Positions 1-13,475 of a DNA stretch of 64,000 nucleotides are shown here, in pieces. This DNA is from Microcebus murinus (lineage: Eukaryota; Chordata; Mammalia; Primates; Cheirogaleidae). How positions within the stretch are numbered: position 1 is the first letter of the stretch; each line of letters starts with the position of its first letter. A program made the position numbers and the translations under genes. The DNA lies in the NCBI RefSeq assembly GCF_040939455.1, contig NC_134119.1, positions 4,005,001-4,069,000 of the forward strand. Reading direction: 5' to 3'. The notes beneath the pieces are model-generated. The model worked only from the letters and a program-made list of their open reading frames with translations, did not search any database and was not told the origin of the DNA.

Positions 1-387
1 TTGTCAGGGCCTGCCAGGGTGAGATGTCTTTGCGGCCACGGTCGCTGAATCTTTTTGGTTGGTGTGAATTTTCTAGTAACGAAAATAGGCCTTACCACGC
101 GGATGTTGGGAATTCTCTTCCAGTTCTGTGATTCAGTATATAATACAAAAAAAAAAACCCACGAATATAAGCAGCTATATCCTTTGTTGTCTAACTAAGT
201 AGTTATTAATCTGTCTTCTCACTGATCTGAAATGCCACCTTTGCCAAACACTGCTGTATGTATATTTGAATCGATTTCTAAGTTATCTCCAGTATTCCAC
301 TGTCTGTGCTGTTTTTGCCACACTGTTTTAATTATCATAGCTTTGTGATAAATGATTTAGCCATTTGAGGTTTAAAGGGTGCTTCTG

Positions 388-732
388 GGCCAGACGCGGT
401 GGCTCACGCCTATAATCCTAGCACTCTGGGAGGCCAAGGCCGGAGGATCGCTCAAGGTCAGGAGTTTGAAACCAGCCTGAGCAAGAGCAAGACCCTGTCT
501 CTACTAAAAATAGAAAGAAATTAATTGGCCAACTAAAAATATATATAGAAAAAGTTAGCTGGGCATGGTGGCGCATGCCTGTAGTCCCAGCTAGTCGGGA
601 GGCTGAGGCAGGAGGATTGCTTGAGCCCAGGAGTTGAGGTTGCTGTGAGCTAGGTTGATGCCACGGCACTCTGGGCCAGGCAACAGAATGAGACTCTGTC
701 TCAGAAAAAAAACAAAACAAAAAATAAAAAAA
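388..732 (+). repeat. Alu, strepsirrhine type, sense
   Basis: A full-length 7SL-derived dimer starts near 388 with 'ggccagacgcggtggctcac'. The left monomer is followed by a spacer with 'ttaattggccaacta', then the right monomer, and it ends in an A-rich tail near 732. Candidate target-site duplications at 375-387 and 731-742 are similar but not identical, so the copy is not very young. It lies in PRELID3B intron 1. Confidence 0.93.
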
Positions 733-754
733 GGTATTTCTGAGGACAGTTGTG

Positions 755-1090
755 TTTTTTTTTTGTTGTTTTTTTTTTGAGACAGAGTCTCACTTGTTGC
801 CCAGGCTAGAGTGAGTGCCGCCGCGTCAGCCTGGCTCACAGCAACCTCAATCTCCGGGGCTCAGCGATCCTACTGCCTCAGCCTCCTGAGTAGCTGGGAC
901 TATAGGCATGTGCCACCATGCCCGGCTAATTTTTTGTATATATATTTTTAGTTGGTCAATTGATTTATTTCTATTTTTGGTAGAGACGGGGTGTCGCTCA
1001 GGCTGGTTTCGAACTCCTGACCTTGAGCAATCTGCCTGCCTCAGCCTCCCAAAGTGCTAGGATTACAGGCGTGAGCCACCGCGCCCGGCC
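755..1090 (-). repeat. Alu, strepsirrhine type, antisense
   Basis: A T-rich head precedes 'gagacagagtctcact', and the element ends at 'gcgtgagccaccgcgcccgg'. It is flanked by a perfect 11-bp target-site duplication, 'tgaggacagtt', at 741-751 and 1091-1101. It therefore inserted immediately beyond the tail of the sense Alu at 388-732, giving a tail-to-tail inverted pair. Confidence 0.93.
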
Positions 1091-3627
1091 TGAGGACAGT
1101 TTTAAAAGAAGTTGTCGACATTTGTACATGTGACACATCCATGGGGCCACTATACCCTATATAATATAGAATATTAGAAGGAAATTTTCTTTTCTCCCTA
1201 CTGTTTACAGTCTTTAGGGTGGGGGTGAAGACCCTAAATCTGTACTCTTTCTGATGTTCTTTAACTTAGTACATTCTAAATAGACCATTTCAGCACCTGG
1301 AATGCTTAATTGCAGTCCTCTTGCAGGTTTGAATGCTTCAAAACTTCTTGGCACTGAGTCTCCTTAGAACTCTCTTCTGCCTTGCCTTCCCTAACAGTCT
1401 TCTCCCTGGCTTGTCACCTACTCCCCTCTCCACTTTCTTTCTTTCTCTTCAGCATTCCCCCTTTTCCCTTTCAGTGTAAATGTTTGATGAGATGCTGTTG
1501 TTGATCTTCCTATGTTAGATTCTATCTGTGATCTTAATCTCTTTTTTTCTCTTTTTGTCACAGACTTCTTTGAGATTTGATGAAAGCTCTGGGACCTTCT
1601 TCCTAGAAGATAGACATATCAAATAAATGTTGTACATGTCCTAAGGGAAGCAGCCCTGATCTTTGCTTTCTACCCAGATAATCTGAGCTATTCGATTGAG
1701 GTCTCAAGTGATACAGATACAGTTATGGCACCCAAGTGCTACCTTGACCTCTCTCCTCTCTTGAACTTCAATTCTTATTTTCAGTTGCCTACTGGATATC
1801 TCTGTCCACTGAGAGGCTCTTCCAACTCAGCCTATGTGAAATTGAAGTCATAATTTCCCCCTCAGAAATCTTACTATTTTTGGTTTCCCATCTAACAACA
1901 GTAGCCAATCCATCATTCTACATCTTACCCATCTTTGACTTTTCCAACACTTCCTTGTGAGGCCTACCATATCCTTGGCATCCAGTTGAAATCATTTATT
2001 GTTTCTTTCAATGTATAAGGATGCCCAATATAATTATGTTAATACAGTTCAAATTAATTGCTGGAAGACTCAATTGTAATATGTATTCTCTGAGCTTGTT
2101 GTTTCATAAAGCAATCTTAGGCCAACTAAGTCAACATCAGTGTTTTCAGATTGGCTCAAAGAGGAGAGATGGACTAAATTGCAAATAGTGCATAACCACC
2201 CTGAAGCCATGCAATTATTAATTTTTTAGAGAGGGTAAGGGGAAGAGATAAGCGCATAGAAGCCAGCTAACCATGGTATATGACTAGATGGAGACAGGGA
2301 AGGGGTTCATCTGATTTTCATTTTAGATAGTTGCCTTAGTAACAATCAGGGTGCTTGGCCTGTATCACTTCTATTTGTGTTGACTGTTTAGATTTATGAA
2401 ATAGCTCTGTTTATATACCTGCTTCGATTGCTGAATAAGGTTTGAGATTAAAAACAAAATGAAGTTCCTTTATACAATATTATAAAGAAAGTGAAAACAT
2501 TAAAAATGATGTTACTGGTTGTCCAGGGTTCTGGGAAGTTAATGGAGTTGAGATTTTCCTTCTGTTGACAAGATGTGGTTGTCAGTCTGAGTTCTCTGAA
2601 AAGTTGAAAAAGATGAATGTCTACCTGTTTTTGCTTTTAGAAAAATAAAAAGTAATGCTGTTTGGTTTATCAATGTAGCATGAAACATCATCTCTAGATC
2701 TTGTTTTTTTCCTTTAAATGAAGACGAGAGCACAGATAAATAGTATAAAAGGGTTTAGACTCAGACTGCAGGTGACTAAATCACCTTTAATATTGATTGT
2801 ACTTAATAAGGGTTCTTTTGAAAAGGATAGCTTTTGTACAGGCAGCTTATTCATAGGAGTTGTGAAGTGAACAAATGTACGTCACATTTTGAATCACTCA
2901 AGCACATGTGCTTTTTCAAGAAAATAAAGATGCTGCAAGTTTGCAAATGATGCGATATTATTACCACTTCAATCTTAGGTGATAAGCAAATGCTTATTAT
3001 ATTAAAAGAGAATATTAGAAAATAGCATATTAGGAGTGCCTTAAGAACATTTTATTGTATTGAATGACCTTTTCAAAACAGAAATCGGAATCATTCCTTT
3101 GAGAAAAACAGTGGATAAAGACTGACTGGAGGGGGCCACTGTTACTTACTATATTAATATAGAGAAAAATTTCAGTAATTAAGTCAATAATGCTTTGGCT
3201 CTTTCAGTAATACCCATGAGAATTTACAGTGCCTATAAGTTATTTTTGTTACTTCTTAGAATTGGAGTCAGAAAAAAGAGTAAAAGGTTTGACAGTTTTT
3301 GCTACTTGTTGCAGTAGAACATAATTTTTAAATACATTTTTATGAATCAGTGGTTCTTCCTAGACAAAATTTACATGTGAAAGTGGATAATGATAAATAG
3401 TAAAGATTGTTTAGAAAACTATCCTGTAATGCTCTATAAGCTACTTTGGTCTTTATAGACATTGGTTGTGTTTCAGCCTGTTCTGAAACAATACCAAAGT
3501 CTATACACATGAAAAATGTAGATCAGTCTCTCGTTAGCATCAGTGTTTCAGAAAGTAATTTTCCCCTAGGTAAATTAATTAAACTTCCATTGTAAAGAAT
3601 GATTTGATGGGTTATAAAATTGTTTAA

Positions 3628-7203
<3,576 letters not shown>

Positions 7204-7920
7204 TAATACCAGTTGGTAGATAACGTTGGGTGCCCCAGGTCTCTCCAAGCTGGCAATATTTATTTGTTATTTAAAAAATACAACTATATTTTAGGTAGAA
7301 TTTTTTTTTAATAAGCTGATTTAGGCTATGTGACTTGATCAAAACAGAGATACAGGGCTTCTAAATAAAGGGATCATCTGAAATTAGTGTTGTTTGAAAT
7401 GGCTAATTTTAAGGTTTCCAGTATTTATATGAAAATTTAAGTTTTCTTAAAAGTACTTGGAAATTGGTATTGACATTGACTCTCCTTAAGGTAGAATTTT
7501 AAAGCTTTTCATGCATTGGAACTCTACCTGGCTTTGGACCAACCCCAAAACAAAGCAGAGATTGCCCTGCTGCTGTAACTTCAACAGCTTGCATGAGAGA
7601 ACTCACTTTAAAAGGAGAAATTATATACTTTTAAAAGATATTAATTTGTATAACTTGCTCTGCTATAAACCACCTTTAAAAACCAGTGTTTTGGTTTTGT
7701 ACTTAAATATTTTTGGAGTGAAAATTACCTCTAAAGTAATATATGACTCCAACAAAAATAAAATTTTATTGTATTAAAGAGTACTTACTGTATTGATTTG
7801 CCAAATTTTTGTGACTTGGTAAAGGTATTACCTTCCTTGGATTTGTACTTTGTGATTTAGTATGCTGTGCCGTGGGCTGGTTATGTTAACTGAAAAAATA
7901 AAGTCATTACCTGAATTTTG
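7204..7920 (+). terminator. PRELID3B: PRELID3B 3' UTR with three candidate poly(A) signals
   Basis: AATAAA hexamers occur at 7364-7369, 7757-7762 and 7897-7902 after the stop codon. The second lies in an AT-rich setting with T-rich sequence just downstream. Which one is used cannot be told from sequence alone. An 88-codon open frame inside this UTR (7511-7777) has no recognisable family and is taken as chance. Confidence 0.6.
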
Positions 7921-9180
7921 CAGCACTCTAAACTTAAACAGAAGAACAGCTGTTCACATCTTTTAGCAATTCACATTTGCCTAACTTATAAATTGCCATG
8001 TGTCAAAATCATGGTTTTGTAATTGCTAAGGCATGATATGTCAGGTTATTTGAATATAATTACTTTTTGAAATACTTGTGACCACAAAACATCTTTTTTA
8101 CATGAATAGCTGTACATCATTTTGAAATTACTCAAGTGATGTCTTGATCTGAAGCATAAACCCCAGGTACTTAATGTTTTTAATAATACAGTGTGGGGGC
8201 AGTGAGGCAGAACAAAGAATAATTGGGATGGGGGGAAGGATTGGCCTAAACTAACCATTAAGTGAATTGCACTGCAGCTTTTATTTATGGGAAATCCTTA
8301 TTTTGGATGCCAAAGGGTAGCTGCAAGCTGAAAAACAATCCAGCAAATGTACTTTGTTTCATATTTTGTAGGAGGCAGTGATCAACCACTAAGTAATATC
8401 TTTGATATGTGCATTTGTTGCTGAGAGTATTGTTGTTAAAAGATGATTAGCTCTGGCCTTTATTTTACAGTGCTTAATGGGATAAACTAGTAAGATTTCC
8501 TATAAAAGAGACCAGTTAAACATGTGCATAAACCACAGAAGTAGTATAACAAACTATTCTAAAATTATTGTTTTTCTACTTAAAATATTTGGCTTAAGGT
8601 TTCCTAGGACATTTGTAAAAACAGGTTAAATCTATAAAGTTTGACATTTTTTTTGTAACCAGAAATGGTTTTTACAACAAATAACATCTCAGCAAAACAA
8701 AACATTCTGAACATTGAGATTTGATAAAAGGTTGCCTTGTATAATTTCTGTAAATTATACTTGTTCTGGAAAAGTATAATGCCATAATGATAAAAGATTT
8801 TTAAGCAAATCTTAATCCTTCATTTGATTTTTTTAAACTCTGATCTAATGAGAAAATTGTATAAATTTTTATTTTCCAATACAGTTAATTACCTCTTTCT
8901 AAATAGCTGGTAATTCATAGCTTTTACCTGTTAAAATATAAATACACAGTAAGCAAATGCATTTAAGAGTACTAAACTGGAATAAAGTATTCATAAATGA
9001 AACTTGGACTACTGAGCACCTAACCCTATTTAATATTAAAAATGAACTTATATGAATTAAGAAAAACCTTAATAAAAACTTTCTTTTAACTATAATGTTC
9101 TTCCTGATTATAATTTCTTTTAATAAAGGTGAAGAGCAAAAACTTTTTCTTCCTTATGAGCAAACACTTTAGCTGCTACC
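7921..9180. other. AT-rich spacer between PRELID3B and ATP5F1E
   Basis: I see no gene, RNA gene or clear repeat here. Composition changes sharply at about 9200, where the GC-rich ATP5F1E promoter begins. Confidence 0.6.
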
Positions 9181-9389
9181 AAGGTCAGTCGGGTTCTAAA
9201 TCAGAGGCGCTTTGTTCTCTTCCCCTCCGTCTTGGGGAACATAGGCCCTGCCCTAAAACTACAGAACAGGTCGGGGACGGGCATGCTTGCGGGCTGGGGT
9301 TCTGCTTTGGTTTCTGCTGGAACTCGAGGAAAAGTGCGGTGCTCAGTGCTTTTCGAACCGCAACTCTGGGACTCGGTTGTCCACCAAAA

Positions 9390-10130
9390 AAAAGCCGGCG
9401 CCGTTTCCCTGCAGCGGGCGCAAACAAGCCCTCCGCGGCGGCTGTGCGCGCGCCGCGTCCTCGCCCTCCCGAAACACGCGCTCAGCGCCCCGGCAGCGGG
9501 ACCGGGGGGGCCCCGAAGCCCTCTTGCCCCACCGCCCCCGCCAGGGTAACTACGGAAGCCTGGGGTGGGGGTCACACGCCCGGCGGTCGCGGAGCCAATT
9601 GGCAGGCGCGGCCGGCCGTCCTGCCTGGCGATTGGCACCCGCGGCCCAGGCCGCGCGCACCCATTGGTTCCCAGCGCCGGGGGGCTTCCACGGCAGGGTA
9701 GCAGGGGCCGTGCGGGAGGGCGGGGCGGGGTAAGAGACGGTGATTGGCAGGCCTGTGCGCCCCGCCCCTTCCGTTTCTTGGGCCTGACCTTCCTGTGTTG
9801 GGCCACCCTGCTGAGCCGAGCCGGCATTGACGGTGTCCTCGCGATTCGGCCCGACCCGCTGCACTCTCGCGACATCATGGTGGCGTACTGGCGACAGGCC
9901 GGACTTAGGTAGGCCCAAGCCTCCGGAGGGAGGCGCAGCCCGGTGTCGGGAGGTCAGGCCGGGCACGGCAGGGGGCAGCGGCCCACGCGTGACCAGGGCC
10001 TCCGGGGTCCACCGGGTGGGCCGGGCCTCGGGCATAGCCGCCCCAAGATGGCGTCGCTGTGGCCAACACGCGGGCAGGCGCCAGGTTCCCGAGGCAGCGG
10101 GGCACGAGGCAGGGTGTGAAGTGGGCGGCC
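9390..10130 (+). promoter_or_regulatory. ATP5F1E: ATP5F1E CpG-island promoter with four CCAAT boxes
   Basis: The stretch is very GC- and CpG-rich and has no TATA box near the start codon. CCAAT boxes lie at 9595-9599 (forward) and, as ATTGG, at 9631-9635, 9663-9667 and 9743-9747. Two GC boxes (cggggcggggt near 9721, gccccgcccc near 9760) and an ETS-like cttccg near 9767 follow. A TGACCTT half-site (9785-9791) could bind a nuclear receptor such as ERR. An 'aagatggcgtc' motif resembling a YY1 site lies downstream, near 10046. CCAAT boxes imply NF-Y. Factor binding is inferred from motifs only. Confidence 0.8.
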
Positions 10131-11847
10131 GAGCCTCCCACAGCATGTGCCTGAACACCTCGGGTGGACGTGGGAATGCCCAAGGAAGAGCAGTTCTTAG
10201 TTGAGGAAGCCCTTCTTCTTTGAGAAGTATGAGTGATTTATGTCCTCAAGGTAGTGTAGTTACCCAAAGCTTGGGAAATAGAAGGGGCGGAGAGATTTCT
10301 CTTGACGTAACCCCTGTTACCATTTTTGGCCTTTCTTTCCAGCATCGAGGTGGAGTCGTTTATAATGTTATGGGTATTTTTTTTATTTTAAGTTGCGCAT
10401 GTTGACCTCAAGTTTCCTTCTCAGTAAAAAGGGCGAAGGGATGAAAGCCCCTGGTAAACTGTAGAGAACTATGCACAGAGGTGAGTGGTGGCTCTTGGGG
10501 AGCAAGTATGGAACCCGTTTGAGGACCGGTGTCTAGTGTAGTAGTCTGGGTATCACACCTAATTACTTTGCCTTCACACCTGAATTGAGCAAAAGTTGAC
10601 TACATGGAGTAACACCTTCTGGTGATATCATTTTATGGGTAAGGCAGTCATATATATACATATATATATATATGACTGCCTTACCACAACTGAGTAACTC
10701 AAGAGTTTCCTGACTTGCAGAGGTCAAGCAAAGTTTTGTAGAATTGGGAGGATAGTAGTCCCAGGAGTAGAAAGCATTTATTAAGTAACCTATTTTGTGG
10801 TCCATGCGTTTTCACACTTTGTCTTTCCTCCTCCCAAACACCAGCAAGGCAAGTATTATTATTCTTGTATTCTATTTTTTTCTACAGGTGAATAAACAAG
10901 CTGAAAAGATTGAACAGCCTGAAGGTCACTCACCTAGTAAGAGTGGAAGCAGGCATTGGAGCTCTTACCTCTGACTCCCAAAAATAAATTCTAAAACATG
11001 AGAAAATAGACGGCACCCCCTCCCTTCCTGTTTTCCAAAAGTGTGAAAAGTGTTCTGACATCTTTTGGAAAATAAGATGTTGATGGGAGTCCGTCTACCA
11101 AACAGGAAGCAGGTTTTAAATTTTGCTAGAATTGATGATGTTCTCTAAGGACTTTTCAGTTTAATTTAGAAACCTTGATTAGGAGGTATTTTCAATGGCA
11201 GACTTGTGAGACAGAATCCAGTATTCTCAGGAAAACCTGTAAATAATTTATTAGAGAAACTTTTAATTCATGGTAGTTTTTTTCTCTTTTGATTATGTAT
11301 ACTTTACCTTGCGAGAAAAATAAAATTAAAGGAAAGTTTTAAGTATGGAAATGGGAAGAAAATCATTCCTATTATAGCCTCTGTAAAATTTTAGTCTATT
11401 TTCTTTCCTGTGCTGTGGGATTTTTGTAAACATTTATGCATCTTTTATTTTAAATTAATATACACTAAAGAGAAAACACAGTAAAAAGAAGAGAAATAAA
11501 AGATCACTTATCCAAACACTAATTAATACTTTGGTACATTTCCTTCTAGTGTTCTTTTTCTTTGTATACATTCCTTTTGGCATTAGTCATTTTTAAATCC
11601 AGCTCTACAATACTTTACAACCAAACCAAAATTTAAAATATAGGAAGAAAAATAAAAGCACAGTGACACAACCGTCTGGCTGGATACTGATAATTAACTT
11701 CATCTCCTTTCATTTTCTCCCAGCTACATCCGATACTCCCAGATCTGTGCAAAAGCAGTGAGAGATGCACTGAAGGCAGAATTCAAAGCACGTGCCGAGA
11801 AGACTTCTGGCAGCAACATAAAAATTGTGAAAGTGAAAAAGGAATGA
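9877..11847 (+). CDS. ATP5F1E: ATP synthase F1 subunit epsilon, mitochondrial
   Basis: Coding exons are 9877-9908 and 11724-11847. Exon 1 ends CTTAG before gtaggc and exon 2 starts after ctcccag. They join into a complete 51-residue protein beginning [16 protein letters not shown] and ending KIVKVKKE. The length and nearly every residue match human ATP5E; differences include Ala and Arg in [11 protein letters not shown] and Ile in NIKIV. Epsilon sits at the foot of the F1 central stalk with gamma and delta and couples rotation to ATP synthesis in the matrix. It is known for having no cleaved import presequence, and none is seen here. The start context is good (A at -3, G at +4). The stop lies three bases before the exon-2 donor, so the 3' UTR is mostly in a third exon. 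The gene is too short for ordinary ORF filters. It is driven by the CpG-island promoter overlapping exon 1. Confidence 0.97.
10638..10685. repeat. 48-bp near-perfect palindrome in ATP5F1E intron 1
   Basis: The arm 'ggtaaggcagtca' (10638-10650) is exactly reverse-complemented by 'tgactgccttacc' (10673-10685). The 22-bp centre is alternating TA with one C, so it is almost self-complementary too. The DNA or RNA could fold into one long hairpin. No flanking repeat family was recognised. Confidence 0.9.
10795..10985 (-). repeat. MIR-like fragment, antisense, ATP5F1E intron 1
   Basis: The order 'gcaaggcaagtattattatt', 'acaggtgaataaacaagctg', 'aaggtcactcacctagtaag', 'ggcattggagctcttacctc' follows the reverse complement of a MIR, with strong divergence. 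Confidence 0.6.
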
Positions 11848-13475
11848 TCTGTAAGTTACTGATTTATTCAGAGGAAGAGTTGTATCTTAAATGTTTAGAG
11901 TACCATAAAGGTTAAAGTCATTTTAGTTTTGAGTTCTGTCCATTTTTCATTCAATCAGTGCATTTAGAAGTAAGTTAGTGGGATAATAATTTAAAGCATA
12001 CAGGTTATAGAAGTCCCATGGCATAATAAAAGAATGTCCTTTCGGCCCTGACAAGCACAAGTAATTGGCACATTGATTTTCAGTTCATTTAGCAATGCTT
12101 AGGTAGAGAACCATCTTTTTTTAATTAAACTTGTTTCATTTGTCTACACAGAATCAAATAACTTGGAGGATAAACTCCCCACTTTTGTAATTGCTATTGG
12201 AGTTACATAACAGTTCAGGAGCATGAAAAATTACAGTCCCTTTCGTTTTTATTTCACCCACATCTGCTAATGTTCTCACAAATCACTGCTTCCTGAACAT
12301 AAGGGCTACAAGTACAGGCAAGGGTCCTGCTATTTTATCAAGCAATAAAATCTTGCAAGATCCTGGGGTGAATACTGTTTTGCTAAATTTATTATGCTTA
12401 TAGAGGGTTTGGTTCATTTTACTTCTCCAAAGATGTTAGTGATATAAAGTTGCATTCTCATGTAATGAAAAAAACAGTTTTATACAGTTGATAATTTCAG
12501 ACTTTGGTGCTACAAACTACAAAAGTGATTTGATCCCTAAACTACTTTTCTTGACATTGTTATTTCAAAGATAAGCAAAGCAAATTATCTGAGAGATGTT
12601 TTTCAGATTTAATTTTCTTGTTTTGCTTTTAAAAAGATTCAGACCTGCAGTAGCACAGAAATGTGATAAATATTAATCCTTTGGCAGCTTGTGGTTATGA
12701 GCAATTTTACTTATTGGAACTGTCTCCCCTAAGCACTTTTCATTTTCATTTTGAATTAGTAAATATTTTATTATAAGTCTAGAAACGTGGTATTTTGAAT
12801 TTAGCCCTTTTTCTAGGGGCTCTCTGTCTAATCTCATAATTCTGAGTAATGAGACCTGGTTTTGTGTTGGGTTGTTTTGTTTTTACAATGAGCTGAGAAA
12901 ATCACTTAGCCTCTGCAGTGCAGCTGAGCCAGACTCTGCATCTAACTCTGTGACTTTGCTGTGTCCTTGGGGTCAGGAAGTAGTGTTCAACCCCTGTAAG
13001 CAAAGCTTTGGCCCCTCTCTGTTATGTCCTGCAGGGATAGAGACCCTACCCCATTAGCACGGGGAGATTTCATTGTCTTTTAAAGGCAAAGTAGCTTCTT
13101 TATTGCTAGGAGAGTATTTAATTTTACTTAGGGAAGTGCCTGTTCGGCTAAGGCTGTGCAATTGAACCAGCACTTTTTTACATCGGGGCTGACACCGGCC
13201 GTGTGAATTAAAGCCACAATTATCTTACGCAGTTAACTATATGGAAGTTGTTTGTCACATTTATGTTGGCTTTTTTAAAAAACACAAAGAACTAGCTAGC
13301 AACTGTTGCATTTTCTTTTTTCCTCCTAGACCCTGCTTGAAATGCCAGAGTTCCAAGGTGAAGATGTGTGGGCACATGTTATGGCAGATTGAAAATGATC
13401 TCACTTCATGGAAAAAAAAAATACTATCTTGTTCATAAATTGACAATGCCAATAAATTGAAGTATGGTTCACTCT
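11848..13475 (+). other. ATP5F1E: ATP5F1E 3' UTR: end of exon 2, intron 2, exon 3 with poly(A) signal
   Basis: Three bases after the stop codon a consensus donor (gtaagt, 11851-11856) begins. A matching acceptor, tcctcctag, ends at 13329, and a short exon runs from 13330 to an AATAAA at 13451-13456, with cleavage expected near 13470-13475. Human ATP5E likewise has a spliced third exon that is entirely untranslated. The exon boundaries rest on splice consensus and the human parallel. Confidence 0.75.

Noticed and set aside
418..839. Frames of about 80-100 codons on the minus strand
   Set aside because: Typical Alu translations (for example '[17 protein letters not shown]'), not genes.
9201..10204. 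Several long overlapping open frames on both strands around the ATP5F1E promoter (up to 225 codons)
   Set aside because: They arise from CpG-island composition, run in all frames at once, match no known family, and ignore the clear two-exon ATP5F1E structure.
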